DNA of 64,000 nucleotides from Hymenobacter sp. 15J16-1T3B (GCF_020711235.1 NZ_JAJFAV010000019.1:1-64000), one strand, 5' to 3'; shown: positions 9,478 through 17,839, counted from the stretch's first letter. A program made the numbers and translations. The notes: generated by a model from the letters alone, not told the origin.

Positions 9478-9508
9478 CAAAACTACCGGAGCCAGCAGGC
9501 CGCACAAA
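9478..9508 (-). promoter_or_regulatory. Promoter of the fibre-protein gene
   Basis: On the minus strand TTTG (9505-9508), 19 bases, then TAGTTTTG (9478-9485). The match to the Bacteroidetes consensus is full, and the predicted leader is about 45 bases. The same -7 octamer occurs before the next gene upstream (10885-10892). Confidence 0.75.
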
Positions 9509-9515
9509 CCAACTG

Positions 9516-9532
9516 TGTACCGCATTTGGGGG
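9516..9532 (-). promoter_or_regulatory. Shared upstream motif, copy 1 (putative activator site)
   Basis: CCCCAAATGCGGTACA on the minus strand sits 30 bases upstream of the -7 box. An identical 16-mer lies 31 bases upstream of the -7 box of the 9634-10827 gene. The position just above the -33 element is where activators usually bind. The response regulator at 10987 is the obvious candidate, by inference. Confidence 0.55.
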
Positions 9533-9566
9533 ACGTCTGTGGGCCCGCGGGCCCACAGCAGCGGGT

Positions 9567-9620
9567 GCCGGGCATCAAAAAGCCCTGCCGGACGCCCGAC
9601 AGGGCATTTTGATGCCCGGC
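9567..9620 (-). terminator. Intrinsic terminator, works in both directions
   Basis: Outer arms of 14 bases (9567-9580 and 9607-9620) and an inner GCCCTG/CAGGGC stem enclose a short loop. T-rich tracts lie within the stem edges. It begins 14 bases after the stop of the T9SS gene at 9634 and separates that gene from the promoter of the fibre gene. Confidence 0.75.
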
Positions 9621-9633
9621 GGATACCTGCCTG

Positions 9634-10827
9634 CTACTGCAGCAACAACTGCGAAGTGGCGCGGTGTGCCCCCTGCTGCACGGTCAGCGCGTACAGCCCC
9701 GGGCGCAGCCCGGCAGTAGCTGCCGCGGGCAGCATTGCGCTGCCCGCCGGCAGCGGTTGGTGGAGCACCGTGCGGCCCAGCGCGTCGACCAGAGTCAGCT
9801 GCACGGGCTGCCCGGCCGCCGCGCCCGGCAAGGCCAGCTGCAGGGGCTGCCCCGCGGCCAGCGGGTTGGGCCAGGCCTGCCAGCCCGCGGCCAGCGCCGT
9901 ACTAGCGGTGGTCGTCAGTACGTTGCTTTCGGTGGAGTAGTCGGCGAAGGCGGGCGTGGCGTACTGCCGGTTGGGGTAGTACAGCTCCAGCAGCGGCTGG
10001 GCCGAGCCCATGCGCCAGAAGTGGTCGAGGAAAAACGTGCTGACGCCGCCCTGGGTCAGGCCAAAAGCCGCCAGCAGGGCCGCCGGGGCCGGCGCGCCGT
10101 TCAGATACACGCTGTCTTGCCGGATGGTGCGGCTGCGCACCAGCAGGACCGGCAGCGGGTCGGAGCCGGCGGCGCGGCCCGCCACGGGGATGCGCAGCGT
10201 GCCCCAGCCCGCCACCGAGTCGACGTAGGTGTAGCGCTGCACCAGGCGGAACGGGGCGCGGTTCAGGCTGGCGCCGGCTATGGTGAGCGTGCCCGTCACC
10301 CCGATGCGGAAGCTTTGCTGGGAGCGGCTGCCGGCCGTCAGCGGCAGCGGGAAGTCGGCAATGCCGCTGGCTCCGCCGTAGGGCGCGTTTTGGCGGTTGA
10401 CCACGATGGAGTCGTTGGCGCCGCCGGTGCGCGAGGCAATGGAAAACGGCTGGCGAGTGATGCTGCGCCCCAGGGCCATCCGGCCGGTGGCGGCCAGGTT
10501 GAAGTAGGTGGTCAGCACGTAGGAGAAGGCGCCGATGGTGCTGGTGTTGGCGCGCGTCCACTGCGCCCCGGCGAAGGCCGGGCTGGCCGGCACCGATAGG
10601 TTCAGCAGGTTGTAGGCCGAGCCGCTGGGCAGCAGGCCGCGGTAGTCCCAGCTCTGGTTGGCGCCGGTGGTGGGCGCGCCCAGGCCCGCGGGCAGGGCGG
10701 CGTCCTGGTAGCGCTCCACGGTGGCGGCCGATGCCGGGAACGTGGCCTGGGTGAGCGTAATGGGCGACTGGGCCAGTGCCGGCAGGGCCAGCAGCGTCAG
10801 GGGCAACAGGGTAAAACGTGGGGTCAT
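9634..10827 (-). CDS. Secreted protein with T9SS type A sorting domain
   Basis: A 397-residue exported protein. The signal peptide is MTPRFTLLPLTLLALPALAQ. A body of about 290 residues has no family I recognise; it is beta-rich, with WDYRGLLPSGSAYNLLNL near the start. The last 80 or so residues are a classic T9SS domain: PNPLAAGQPLQLALP, LVDALGRTV, LRPGLYALTV and a final LLLQ. It is therefore expected to cross the outer membrane and be attached or released there. It shares its promoter layout with the fibre gene downstream and diverges from the response regulator, which suggests co-regulation. Confidence 0.85.
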   Translation of the reverse strand: MTPRFTLLPLTLLALPALAQSPITLTQATFPASAATVERYQDAALPAGLGAPTTGANQSWDYRGLLPSGSAYNLLNLSVPASPAFAGAQWTRANTSTIGAFSYVLTTYFNLAATGRMALGRSITRQPFSIASRTGGANDSIVVNRQNAPYGGASGIADFPLPLTAGSRSQQSFRIGVTGTLTIAGASLNRAPFRLVQRYTYVDSVAGWGTLRIPVAGRAAGSDPLPVLLVRSRTIRQDSVYLNGAPAPAALLAAFGLTQGGVSTFFLDHFWRMGSAQPLLELYYPNRQYATPAFADYSTESNVLTTTASTALAAGWQAWPNPLAAGQPLQLALPGAAAGQPVQLTLVDALGRTVLHQPLPAGSAMLPAAATAGLRPGLYALTVQQGAHRATSQLLLQ

Positions 10828-10884
10828 AGGGGATAAAAAAGAGGAGAGAAGGCGTCGAAAGCCAGTTAAGCCGGCTGTTGGATG

Positions 10885-10915
10885 CAAAACTACCGGGGCA
10901 AAATCCAGCGGCCAA
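10885..10915 (-). promoter_or_regulatory. Promoter of the T9SS gene in the surface locus
   Basis: The minus strand carries TAGTTTTG (10885-10892) with TTGG (10912-10915) 19 bases upstream. The leader before the ATG at 10827 would be about 50 bases. The -7 octamer equals that of the fibre gene. Confidence 0.65.
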
Positions 10916-10923
10916 GGGCGGGT

Positions 10924-10939
10924 TGTACCGCATTTGGGG
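10924..10939. promoter_or_regulatory. Shared upstream motif, copy 2, between divergent genes
   Basis: This 16-base sequence is identical to 9516-9531. It lies between the minus-strand T9SS promoter and the plus-strand response regulator (ATG at 10987), so one bound protein could act on both. A weak plus-strand promoter (TTGG at 10952, GTCCTTTG at 10975) is also present. Confidence 0.55.
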
Positions 10940-10986
10940 ACGGGCCACGCCTTGGTTTCGGCCGGGGCGCTGCCGTCCTTTGCCCC

Positions 10987-11622
10987 ATGAACCCGATTCT
11001 GCTGGCCTTGGTCGAAGACGACCCCGAAGTGCGCGAGCTGCTGCGCGGCTACCTCTGCCGGCAGCCCGAGCTGCGCTGCGTGCTCGTGGCCGACTCCGCC
11101 GAAGCCTTCCTGGCCGAGCTGCCCGACCTGGTGCAGCCCCCGCAGGTAGTGCTGCTCGACATTCACCTGCCCGGCATGAGCGGGCTCGACGCGCTGCCGC
11201 TTATCAAGCAGCGCCTGCCCGACGCCGACGTGCTCATGCAAACCGTGTTCGACGACGCCGACCGCATCTACCGCGCCCTCTGCGCCGGGGCCTCGGGCTA
11301 CGTGCTCAAAAATACCCCGCTGGCCGACATCAAAGCCGCGGTGCTCGAAGTGGTCGGCGGCGGGGCACCTATGAGCCGGGCCGTGGCCCGCAAAGTGCTG
11401 GCCCACTTCAAGCCCAGTCCCGCCATGCAATCGGACCTGCTCTCGGAGCGGGAGCGGGAAGTGGTGCAGGCCATCGTCGACGGGCTGGGCGACAAGCAGG
11501 TGGCCGCCCGCCTCGACCTCTCGGTGGAAACCGTGCGCACCTACGTCAAGCGCATCTACCGCAAGCTGCAGGTCAGCTCGCGCACCGAGCTGGTGAGCCG
11601 CCACGCTCGTGGGCAGCTCTGA
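10987..11622 (+). CDS. NarL/LuxR-type response regulator
   Basis: A 211-residue two-component regulator. The receiver domain (residues 1-125) has the acidic pair after LALVEDD, the phosphoacceptor Asp58 in VVLLDIHLPGMSG, the T/S position in MQTVFDDAD and Lys near GYVLKN. The C-terminal GerE-type helix-turn-helix reads LSEREREVVQAIVDGLGDK, VAARLDLSVETVRTYVKRIYRKL. The ATG at 10987 is the only start that gives a normal N-terminus. It is transcribed away from the two surface genes and is the likely partner of the kinase at 4274-6028 (inference from locus and family match). Confidence 0.95.
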   Translation: MNPILLALVEDDPEVRELLRGYLCRQPELRCVLVADSAEAFLAELPDLVQPPQVVLLDIHLPGMSGLDALPLIKQRLPDADVLMQTVFDDADRIYRALCAGASGYVLKNTPLADIKAAVLEVVGGGAPMSRAVARKVLAHFKPSPAMQSDLLSEREREVVQAIVDGLGDKQVAARLDLSVETVRTYVKRIYRKLQVSSRTELVSRHARGQL

Positions 11623-11677
11623 GCAGGCGGCCGTAGCCGGCCGCACCGGTCGGGGCGGAACCTCCGTAAGCCGTAAA

Positions 11678-11727
11678 CCCCCCTTACCGGCGCGGTTGAG
11701 CTGAGCTCAGCGCGCCGGCAAGGGGGG
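11678..11727. terminator. Hairpin between convergent genes
   Basis: Arms 11678-11694 and 11711-11727 pair over 16 of 17 positions (one A-C mismatch); the loop holds the palindrome CTGAGCTCAG. It lies between the response regulator stop and the MscS stop and could end transcription from either side. There is no strong T-run. Confidence 0.5.
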
Positions 11728-11768
11728 GCAGGAGGCCAATTACCGGCCGAGCGGGCGGCACGGCTTGG

Positions 11769-12608
11769 TTACTGCACGGCCGCCGGGTGCGGGTAGCCTT
11801 GCTGCAGCAGCAGCTCCCGGATGCCCTGCATCAGCTCGCTTTTCAGCTCCTGGGTGCCGCGGCGGTAGTCCTCGGAGTAGGTCCAGAAATACACGTGCAG
11901 GGTGGCCACGGTGCCGTCGGTTTTCTCCAGGATGATGTAGGGCCGGTGCCCTTCCTCGTCCTTCACGTCGTGGAAGGCGCGCACGAAGTCGAGCAGCAGC
12001 TGCTTGAGCTCGGCCGGGCCACCTTTGCCTTCCATGTCCACGGCCACCAGAAAGTCTTGGCGGATGTGGCCGTCGCGGGTGAAGTTGATCAGCGGTTCGC
12101 GCAGCACCATGGCGTTGGGCAGGTAGATGTCCTTGCCGTCGAAGGTTTTGATGAGGGTGGTGCGCAGGTTCAGCGCTTCCACCCGGCCCATGAGCGTCTG
12201 GTTGTCCTTGATCTGAATCGTGTCGTGGATGCGGAAGGGACGGTTGAAGGCCAGCACCACGCCGGCCAGGAAGTTTTCGGCAATGTCCTTGAGCGCGAAG
12301 CCCACCACGAAAGCCGTCAGGCCGGCGCCGGCCACCATGCCGCTCACCACGCCCGTCATGCCGATGACCTGCAGCACCAGCGTGAGGCCGAGCAGAATGA
12401 GGGCCCACTTGGTGAGGCGGGTCAGGAATTCGGCCAGCAGCGGGTCGTGGGAGCGGGCGTGCAGGCGCCCGCCGACGAGGCGGCTGATGCGGTTGGAGAG
12501 GAAAATGGCAATGACCAGCAGGATCAGGGCCAGGGCCAGCTTGGGCAGCAGGTAGAGAAATTGAGTCCAGTAAGCGGAAAGGACCCGGTGGAGGTCGGTA
12601 AGCAGCAT
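11769..12608 (-). CDS. Small-conductance mechanosensitive channel (MscS family)
   Basis: A 279-residue inner-membrane channel that opens under membrane tension and releases solutes after osmotic downshock. Three helices are visible: residues about 15-40, 65-90 and 95-130. The pore helix is Gly/Ala-rich (GMVAGAGLTAFVVGFALKD) and leads into the conserved AENFLAGVVLAFNRPF segment. The beta domain follows with PNAMVLREPLINFT. The ATG at 12608 gives the normal MscS length. No operon partner is evident. Confidence 0.93.
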   Translation of the reverse strand: MLLTDLHRVLSAYWTQFLYLLPKLALALILLVIAIFLSNRISRLVGGRLHARSHDPLLAEFLTRLTKWALILLGLTLVLQVIGMTGVVSGMVAGAGLTAFVVGFALKDIAENFLAGVVLAFNRPFRIHDTIQIKDNQTLMGRVEALNLRTTLIKTFDGKDIYLPNAMVLREPLINFTRDGHIRQDFLVAVDMEGKGGPAELKQLLLDFVRAFHDVKDEEGHRPYIILEKTDGTVATLHVYFWTYSEDYRRGTQELKSELMQGIRELLLQQGYPHPAAVQ

Positions 12609-12692
12609 AGAAGCGGTGGAAAGCGGAAAACAAAGCGCCCGCCGCGCCAAAGGCACGGCGGGCGGCACCGGGTTGTACGGCAAAAGGCGGCG

Positions 12693-13100
12693 TCAAGGTT
12701 GAGCTGGGGCGGTGGCCGGCCGGTTTAGCCAGCGCTGAAACGCCCAGGTGCCCAGCGCGTAGGCCAGCACGTCGAGCCAGTCGGCGGTGTAGCGGGCGGG
12801 GCGCAGCCAGGGCGCCAGCAGCTCAAACCACACGCTCACGTAGAGCCAGGCCGCCCACAGCCAGCTGGCGGGCAGCACCAGCTGCGGCCGGCGGCGCACC
12901 AGGCGCTGCACCACCAGCGCCAGCGTGAGCACAACGGGCATGGCCAGCGCGTCGGCCAGCCAGCTCGTGACCCAGCTCGGCAAGGGTAGGTGCAGGCCGC
13001 GCGTGAGCAGCTGGTAGCCGGCGTAGAGGCCGGCGCAGGTCACAAACAGCGGGCGGTGCAACGGGGCCAGGGCTAGCCGGCCAGCGTGGTGAGAAACCAT
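12693..13100 (-). CDS. Small multi-pass membrane protein, VanZ-like
   Basis: A 135-residue protein with three to four hydrophobic segments and the ending ARYTADWLDVLAYALGTWAF. This motif (Asp-x-x-Asp before a last helix) recalls VanZ-like and related small Cytophagales membrane proteins. Function unknown. The ATG at 13100 makes it overlap the end of the zinc-ribbon gene by 28 bases, which suggests coupled translation. A later start would remove the overlap but lose the first helix. Confidence 0.6.
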   Translation of the reverse strand: MVSHHAGRLALAPLHRPLFVTCAGLYAGYQLLTRGLHLPLPSWVTSWLADALAMPVVLTLALVVQRLVRRRPQLVLPASWLWAAWLYVSVWFELLAPWLRPARYTADWLDVLAYALGTWAFQRWLNRPATAPAQP

Positions 13101-13360
13101 ACGATAAACGACACGGTGGCCGCAAACAGCAGCTGCCCGCCGCGTACCAGGTACTTCAGCCCGCGCAGCCAAGCCGGGTCGGTGGGCGGAATCGGCAGGA
13201 GCATCATCGGCGGCAGTTCCCACTTCCAGGCCTTTTCCATCTGGGCCGCGCGCTCCGGGCCGAAGGGGTCGAGTAGTTCCTGGCAATGCTCGCACCGGTC
13301 ATCGGGCTGGTGCTGGTGCGCCGACCACTGCCCGCAGTGCGGGCAACGCTTGCTGGCCAT
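13073..13360 (-). CDS. Zinc-ribbon protein with C-terminal membrane anchor
   Basis: A 95-residue protein. Two CxxC pairs (CPHCGQW and CEHCQEL, about residues 6-27) form a zinc ribbon. A Pro-rich linker and one membrane helix (LLFAATVSFIVWFLTTL) close the protein. The start was set at 13360 because MASKRCPHC places the knuckle at the N-terminus; an ATG at 13378 is equally possible. Function is not known. It overlaps the next gene (12693-13100) and is probably cotranscribed with it. Confidence 0.7.
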   Translation of the reverse strand: MASKRCPHCGQWSAHQHQPDDRCEHCQELLDPFGPERAAQMEKAWKWELPPMMLLPIPPTDPAWLRGLKYLVRGGQLLFAATVSFIVWFLTTLAG

Positions 13361-13474
13361 GAGCGGGGGGCGTTCCATGCCGCAAACGTACGCCCCGCCG
13401 CCCGAATGGCCGCTCACACAACCATGTGAGTCGGCCGCCGGGCGGGGGGCGCAGCTAATGGGTGGCCTAAAGCC

Positions 13475-13909
13475 TTACAGCTCCATGATATCCTCGTTCC
13501 AGAGCGTGGGCTCGGCCTCGATAAACTCCTGCATCATGTCGACGCACTCCTGCAGATCGAGGATTTCCACCTCCACGCCGTGGCTTTCCAGGAACGCCTT
13601 CGATTCGCCGAAGGTGCGGGCTTCGCCCACCACCACCTTCGGAATCTTGAACTGCACGATGGTACCGGCGCACATGTAGCAGGGCATCAGCGTGGTGTAG
13701 AGCACCGTGTCGCGGTAGGTGCGCTGGCGGCCCGCGTTGTTGAGGCAGTCCATTTCGCCGTGCAAAATGGGGTTGAGCTCCTGCACGCGCTTGTTGTGGC
13801 CGCGGGCCACAATCTGGTTGTCGCGCATCAAAACCGAGCCAATCGGGATACCGCCCTGCGAGCGGCCCAGGCGGGCTTCGTCGATGGCGGCTTGCATGAA
13901 TTCGTCCAT
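13475..13909 (-). CDS. Zinc-dependent nucleoside/cytosine deaminase
   Basis: A 144-residue protein of the cytidine deaminase fold. The catalytic set is complete: His50-x-Glu52 (HGEMD) and PCYMC with Cys77 and Cys80 as zinc ligands. Length, the GGIPIGSVL stretch and the C-terminal WNEDIMEL most resemble the yeast-type cytosine deaminase group rather than TadA. Cytosine to uracil is the likely reaction. The ATG at 13909 is preceded by a good -7 box, and longer in-frame starts lie upstream of that box. Confidence 0.85.
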   Translation of the reverse strand: MDEFMQAAIDEARLGRSQGGIPIGSVLMRDNQIVARGHNKRVQELNPILHGEMDCLNNAGRQRTYRDTVLYTTLMPCYMCAGTIVQFKIPKVVVGEARTFGESKAFLESHGVEVEILDLQECVDMMQEFIEAEPTLWNEDIMEL

Positions 13910-13941
13910 GGGGAAGAAGAGAGGGAATAAAAAACGGGAGG

Positions 13942-13949
13942 CAAAGCTA
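13942..13949 (-). promoter_or_regulatory. -7 box of the deaminase gene
   Basis: Minus-strand TAGCTTTG, a full match to TAnnTTTG, 33 bases before the ATG at 13909. No convincing -33 element. Confidence 0.55.
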
Positions 13950-14014
13950 CGCGGCAAATGCCTAGTACCGCGCCGCGGGCGTTCTTTGTGGCCCGGTCGG
14001 TTCAAGATAACGCC

Positions 14015-14548
14015 ATGATCCACAACTTCACCCTGCGCCTGCTGGGCATCCGCTGGCTCGATACGCTGGACGAAACCGAGGACCTTTGTGCACACGGCTC
14101 CGTGCAGGTGGGCATCGGTGCCGAAACCGTGTCCGACGCCAGCCACCCGGAATGGACTGTCAGCGCCGCCGCCTTGTTTCTGCTGCGCACGCTCACCCGC
14201 AACCACAGTCCCGACGAGCCCGTAGGCGCGGGTCAGCTGTTGCCGTGCTGCGGCTTTACGATGTGGTACTTTCCCGAAAATGGGCCCGACACCCTCGTGT
14301 TAGGCTGCCCCAGCGGCATTGACTGGACGGTACAGCACGAGGGCGACGCGGTGCGGCTGACCACCGCAGCCGGCACCACTGCGGCCGTGCCCAGCGGGGA
14401 GTACCGGGCGCAGGTGCTGGCCTTTGCCGACGAGGTAGAGCGGTTTTATCACCGCAGCAAGCCTAAATCCACGCCCACCGACCCGCTCGACGCGGCTGGC
14501 TACGCCCGCTTCTGGGAGGAGTGGCAGCAGTTGCGTGAGCAGTGGTAG
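14015..14548 (+). CDS. Hypothetical protein
   Basis: A 177-residue soluble protein without a signal peptide. I recognise no family. It contains LGIRWLDTLDETEDLCAHG near the start, CCGFTMWYFP in the middle and a Trp-rich end (FWEEWQQLREQW). Codon use is like that of the neighbours and it is preceded by a TTCTTTG sequence that may be part of a promoter. It resembles the small unknown proteins common in Hymenobacter genomes, some of them immunity-like, but nothing here proves a role. Confidence 0.7.
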   Translation: MIHNFTLRLLGIRWLDTLDETEDLCAHGSVQVGIGAETVSDASHPEWTVSAAALFLLRTLTRNHSPDEPVGAGQLLPCCGFTMWYFPENGPDTLVLGCPSGIDWTVQHEGDAVRLTTAAGTTAAVPSGEYRAQVLAFADEVERFYHRSKPKSTPTDPLDAAGYARFWEEWQQLREQW

Positions 14549-14660
14549 TGGCGGCTGGCCCGATCTGCGCGGGCAGCACACGCCCAGCGCGCCCGGCCCG
14601 GTCTGTCGCCCGCCCCGCGAAGCTGCCCCACTGCTGCTTCCTCACGGAATTGTTGAGCGG

Positions 14661-14686
14661 AGGTGCTTCGCAGGACCCAGCATGAT
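14661..14686. repeat. Possible degenerate REP-like half site
   Basis: This stretch (AGGTGCTTCG...CAGCATGAT) has the same style as the arms of the two repeats at 31.2 and 40.7 kb: a Cys/Gly-neutral GC core ending in CAT-GAT/GAC. No matching second arm is visible nearby. The rest of 14549-14746 holds nothing I can identify. Confidence 0.3.
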
Positions 14687-14746
14687 GGCCTAATAAGCTT
14701 CTGCCGCTTTGGACGCGGCGCCGTCGAGGGGGCGCCGCCGCTTGGG

Positions 14747-17700
14747 TTACCGTGCGCAAATGCCCTTGTAGGGGCAGTACTGGCACACGTTCAGGTCGTC
14801 GGTTTTGCGGATGGGCTCCTGCGGGTCGAGCATGCGCTCCACCAGGCGGGTGAGGGCCTGTTGGCTGGCTTCTTCGAAGAGCTGGCCCTCGGCGGTGAGG
14901 AAGCTCAGGTCGGCGGCCAGCAACTTGGGGTCGGGGCTGCGCAGGGGCACGATGGCGGCTTCGGCGGCCACGTAGCCGCGCTGGGCCAGCATCAGGCGGT
15001 AGAGCCAGAGCTGCCGGACTTTGTCGGCTCCGCCGCCGGCTTCGCTCACGAGGCGCTCCAGGGCCTCGGCGGGCGAATATTTCTTGTAGCCGCTGCCCAG
15101 TAGGTTGAGCCCGCCGCCGTGCACCGCCCCGGTTTTGTAGTCGATGATGCGGCGGCGGCCGTCGGGCAGCTCGTCCACGCGGTCGGCAAAGCCGATGAGG
15201 TGCACCGTGACCCGGTCGCCGGCGCTGGTTTCCACGGTCACGTCGCCGGTCAGGCCTTCTTCCAAGCCCACCACGCGCAAGGGGCCCTCGGCGGCGAGCT
15301 GCTGGGCGAGCGTGTCGAGGTAGCGCTCCACCAGGCGCACGCCCACGCCGCGCAGCACGTGGTTGAGGCCTTCGTCGGGCAGCTGCTGGCGCGGGTTTTC
15401 GGTTTCGGCCCCGTCGTCGAGGGCCAGTCCGCGTTCCAGCAGGCCGGCTATCTGCGGGCGCCAGGCGGCCACGTCGTCGGTAGTGATGGGGCGCTGGTCG
15501 ATGACGAAGGGCGTCATGAGCTGCTCCAGCACGTAGTGCACGGCCGTGCCGAACACGTCGGCACCCAGGTCCTCCTCCACGCCGTCCTGCTCCTTGAACT
15601 TGGCAATGCGCGAGAAGTAGAACTGCAGCGAGCAGGTCAGAAACTGATTGAGCGCCGAAGCCGACAGCCCGCGCTCCAGCAGGCCGCGGATGGCGCCTTG
15701 CATCTCGTAGTCCTTTTCCAGCACTAGGTCGCCCTCGTATTTCTGGCCGGTGGTCGGCTTGGGGGCGGCGGGCTGCTCGAACAGGCTTTGCTGGTTCGGC
15801 GCCGTGGCCGAGCCCCGGGCCACTTCGCCGCCGACCAGCTCACCCGAAGGCAGCACCGTGGCCGATGCGGTGAGGTCGAGCACCTGCAGGCCGGGGTTCT
15901 GGTCTTTTAGGTCATTTTCAATCTGCAGCAGAAAGCGGCTCCGTTCGCCGGCCTGCACGCCCTCGGCCCCCGGCAGGATGTACACCAAATCGACGCGGCG
16001 GGCGCGCTGCAGCAGACGCCAGAACTGGTGGGCGGTGGCGGCTTCGTGCTCGGCGTAGGTGGGCAGGCCGTACTTGGTGAGCACGTCGTAAGGGAAGAGC
16101 GAGGTGTTGCGCTTGGGCGCGGGCAGAATCTGCTCGTTGCAGCTCAGAATCACGACGTGGTCGAAATCCAGGGCGCGAGTTTCGAGCAAACCCATCACTT
16201 GCACCTGCGCAATGGGCTCCCCGGCGAAGGGCAGGCGGGTGCGCGTCATCTGCTCGTAGAGGAAGCGGCGGAAGGAGCGCACCGAGGGCCGTTGCTGGCG
16301 GCAGTCGAAGGCCGAATCGAGCTGGCGCACCAGGGTGTAGAAGAGGTAGAGGTACTCGGCTTCGATGGCCGTGTGCTCCTGCCGGTATACGTCGCGCAGC
16401 AGCTCGATGACCTCGTAGCAGGCCCGCACCACGTCGTCGCAGTTGCGCCAGGGCCGAAACAGCGCCTCCACCAGCGGGTGGTGCCGGCCCAGCTCGCGCA
16501 GCTCCTCTTCGGTGAGCAGCACGGCGTTGCGCTGCACGATCTGCCGGCAGAGGTGGTCGAGCACGTGGTGAAACCGCTCGTCGGGCTGCTGGTCGAGCCA
16601 CTGTTCGTAGCGGCGCAGGAAGGGGTGGGCCAGCAGCTTGGTTACCGTCAGGTGGTGGTAGCGCCGCACGCCGTAGTCGGGGCCGGTTTCGCCCTCCCGA
16701 ATGCCGGTCAGGTGCACCTCGAAGAGCAGGTCGATGAGGTTGAACAGCGGGGTGCTGCGGAAGCTCAAACCCATGGTCACGTTGAACTGCGGCACCTGCT
16801 CGGGCGGCAGGCCGTGGAGCACGGGCAGCAGCAGCGTCTCGTCGGGCAAGACCACCGCCACCGAGCCGCGCGGGTCGAGCTGCAGGCCCTCGGCCACCAG
16901 CTGCCCGGCCACCTTGCCCTGCATGGAGTTGTTGGCCACCCCGATCATCCGAATCTGCCGGGGCACGGTGCGCAGCAAGTCTTCGGCCCCGCCATCGGCA
17001 AAGCCCAGGGCCTCGGCGCCCAGGTCGAGGTGCTTGCGCAGGTCGGCGAAGGGCAGGCCGGCGCGGTTGGGGCCTTCGGTGTAAAACCGGTCGGTGTCGA
17101 AGCGGATTTCGGCCTTGCCCGCCTTCTGCAGCTGGCGCAGCAAATACTGCTCGGCGCGCGACAAAATGCCCAGGCCCAGAAACACGTGCTGGGGTACCGG
17201 CTCCTCGTTTTTGAGCCGGCGCTGCATCACGTCGACGGCCAAGCGGTAGGCCAGGCCGGGGTAGGCGAGGTTGTCGGCTTTGAGGCGGCGGCGCAGGCGG
17301 CGGTACACCTTCTCCAGGTCGTCCCAAAACTTAAACCAGGCGGCCGTGGCCGAGGCCGGCGCGGGCGAGTCGGTCAGGTCCCAGCGTTCCAGCGCCTTGG
17401 CTTCGGAGAGGTACTCAAACAGGCTGGCCGGGTCGGCCAGGTTCTGGTCCAGGTTCGAGAAGTCGTCGAGCAAGAGGCGCGACCAGCCGGTGAAGAGGTC
17501 GAAGTCCAGGTTGGGGTCCAGCTCGCGCAAGATGTCGTAGAGCAGCAGCTGCAGGGCAATGGGTTCCTCCACCTGCACGCCCGCGAGGTCCACCATGTAG
17601 TCCTCCATCGACGTGACGCGCGGGCTCCACAGCGCCTCGCCCACCGGCGCGGCCAGGGCCAGTTCGTTTTTCAGGTACACCACCGCCCGGCGCGTGGGCA

Positions 17701-17839
17701 CCACCACCACCAGGTCCGACAGCTCGGTGCCCGCGTAACGGCCGAGCAAATCCTTGGCCGCTTGGCGCAGAAAAGGTTGCAGTGCGGCCGGGTCGAAGGC
17801 TGGGGTGGGCAGGGCAGGAGCGGGGGCGGAGGCAGTCAT
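14747..17839 (-). CDS. AddB-like PD-(D/E)XK nuclease with Fe-S cluster
   Basis: A 1030-residue protein of the AddB/RecB-nuclease group that helps process DNA ends for recombination. The C-terminal nuclease has RRRIIDYKTG (Asp900, Lys902), and QLWLYRLM supplies the later motif. Four cysteines, Cys736 (LTCSLQFYF) and Cys1019, 1022 and 1028 (CQYCPYKGIC), match the AddB 4Fe-4S cage around the nuclease. The N-terminal half is helicase-like without a clear Walker A, as in AddB. The expected AddA-type partner is at 26270-29701, not next door. A TATCTTTA box lies just upstream (17847). Confidence 0.9.
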   Translation of the reverse strand: MTASAPAPALPTPAFDPAALQPFLRQAAKDLLGRYAGTELSDLVVVVPTRRAVVYLKNELALAAPVGEALWSPRVTSMEDYMVDLAGVQVEEPIALQLLLYDILRELDPNLDFDLFTGWSRLLLDDFSNLDQNLADPASLFEYLSEAKALERWDLTDSPAPASATAAWFKFWDDLEKVYRRLRRRLKADNLAYPGLAYRLAVDVMQRRLKNEEPVPQHVFLGLGILSRAEQYLLRQLQKAGKAEIRFDTDRFYTEGPNRAGLPFADLRKHLDLGAEALGFADGGAEDLLRTVPRQIRMIGVANNSMQGKVAGQLVAEGLQLDPRGSVAVVLPDETLLLPVLHGLPPEQVPQFNVTMGLSFRSTPLFNLIDLLFEVHLTGIREGETGPDYGVRRYHHLTVTKLLAHPFLRRYEQWLDQQPDERFHHVLDHLCRQIVQRNAVLLTEEELRELGRHHPLVEALFRPWRNCDDVVRACYEVIELLRDVYRQEHTAIEAEYLYLFYTLVRQLDSAFDCRQQRPSVRSFRRFLYEQMTRTRLPFAGEPIAQVQVMGLLETRALDFDHVVILSCNEQILPAPKRNTSLFPYDVLTKYGLPTYAEHEAATAHQFWRLLQRARRVDLVYILPGAEGVQAGERSRFLLQIENDLKDQNPGLQVLDLTASATVLPSGELVGGEVARGSATAPNQQSLFEQPAAPKPTTGQKYEGDLVLEKDYEMQGAIRGLLERGLSASALNQFLTCSLQFYFSRIAKFKEQDGVEEDLGADVFGTAVHYVLEQLMTPFVIDQRPITTDDVAAWRPQIAGLLERGLALDDGAETENPRQQLPDEGLNHVLRGVGVRLVERYLDTLAQQLAAEGPLRVVGLEEGLTGDVTVETSAGDRVTVHLIGFADRVDELPDGRRRIIDYKTGAVHGGGLNLLGSGYKKYSPAEALERLVSEAGGGADKVRQLWLYRLMLAQRGYVAAEAAIVPLRSPDPKLLAADLSFLTAEGQLFEEASQQALTRLVERMLDPQEPIRKTDDLNVCQYCPYKGICAR

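Noticed and set aside
10878-11636. An alternative plus-strand frame over the response regulator
   Set aside because: Arg/Ala/Pro-rich shadow; the regulator frame has all receiver and HTH residues.
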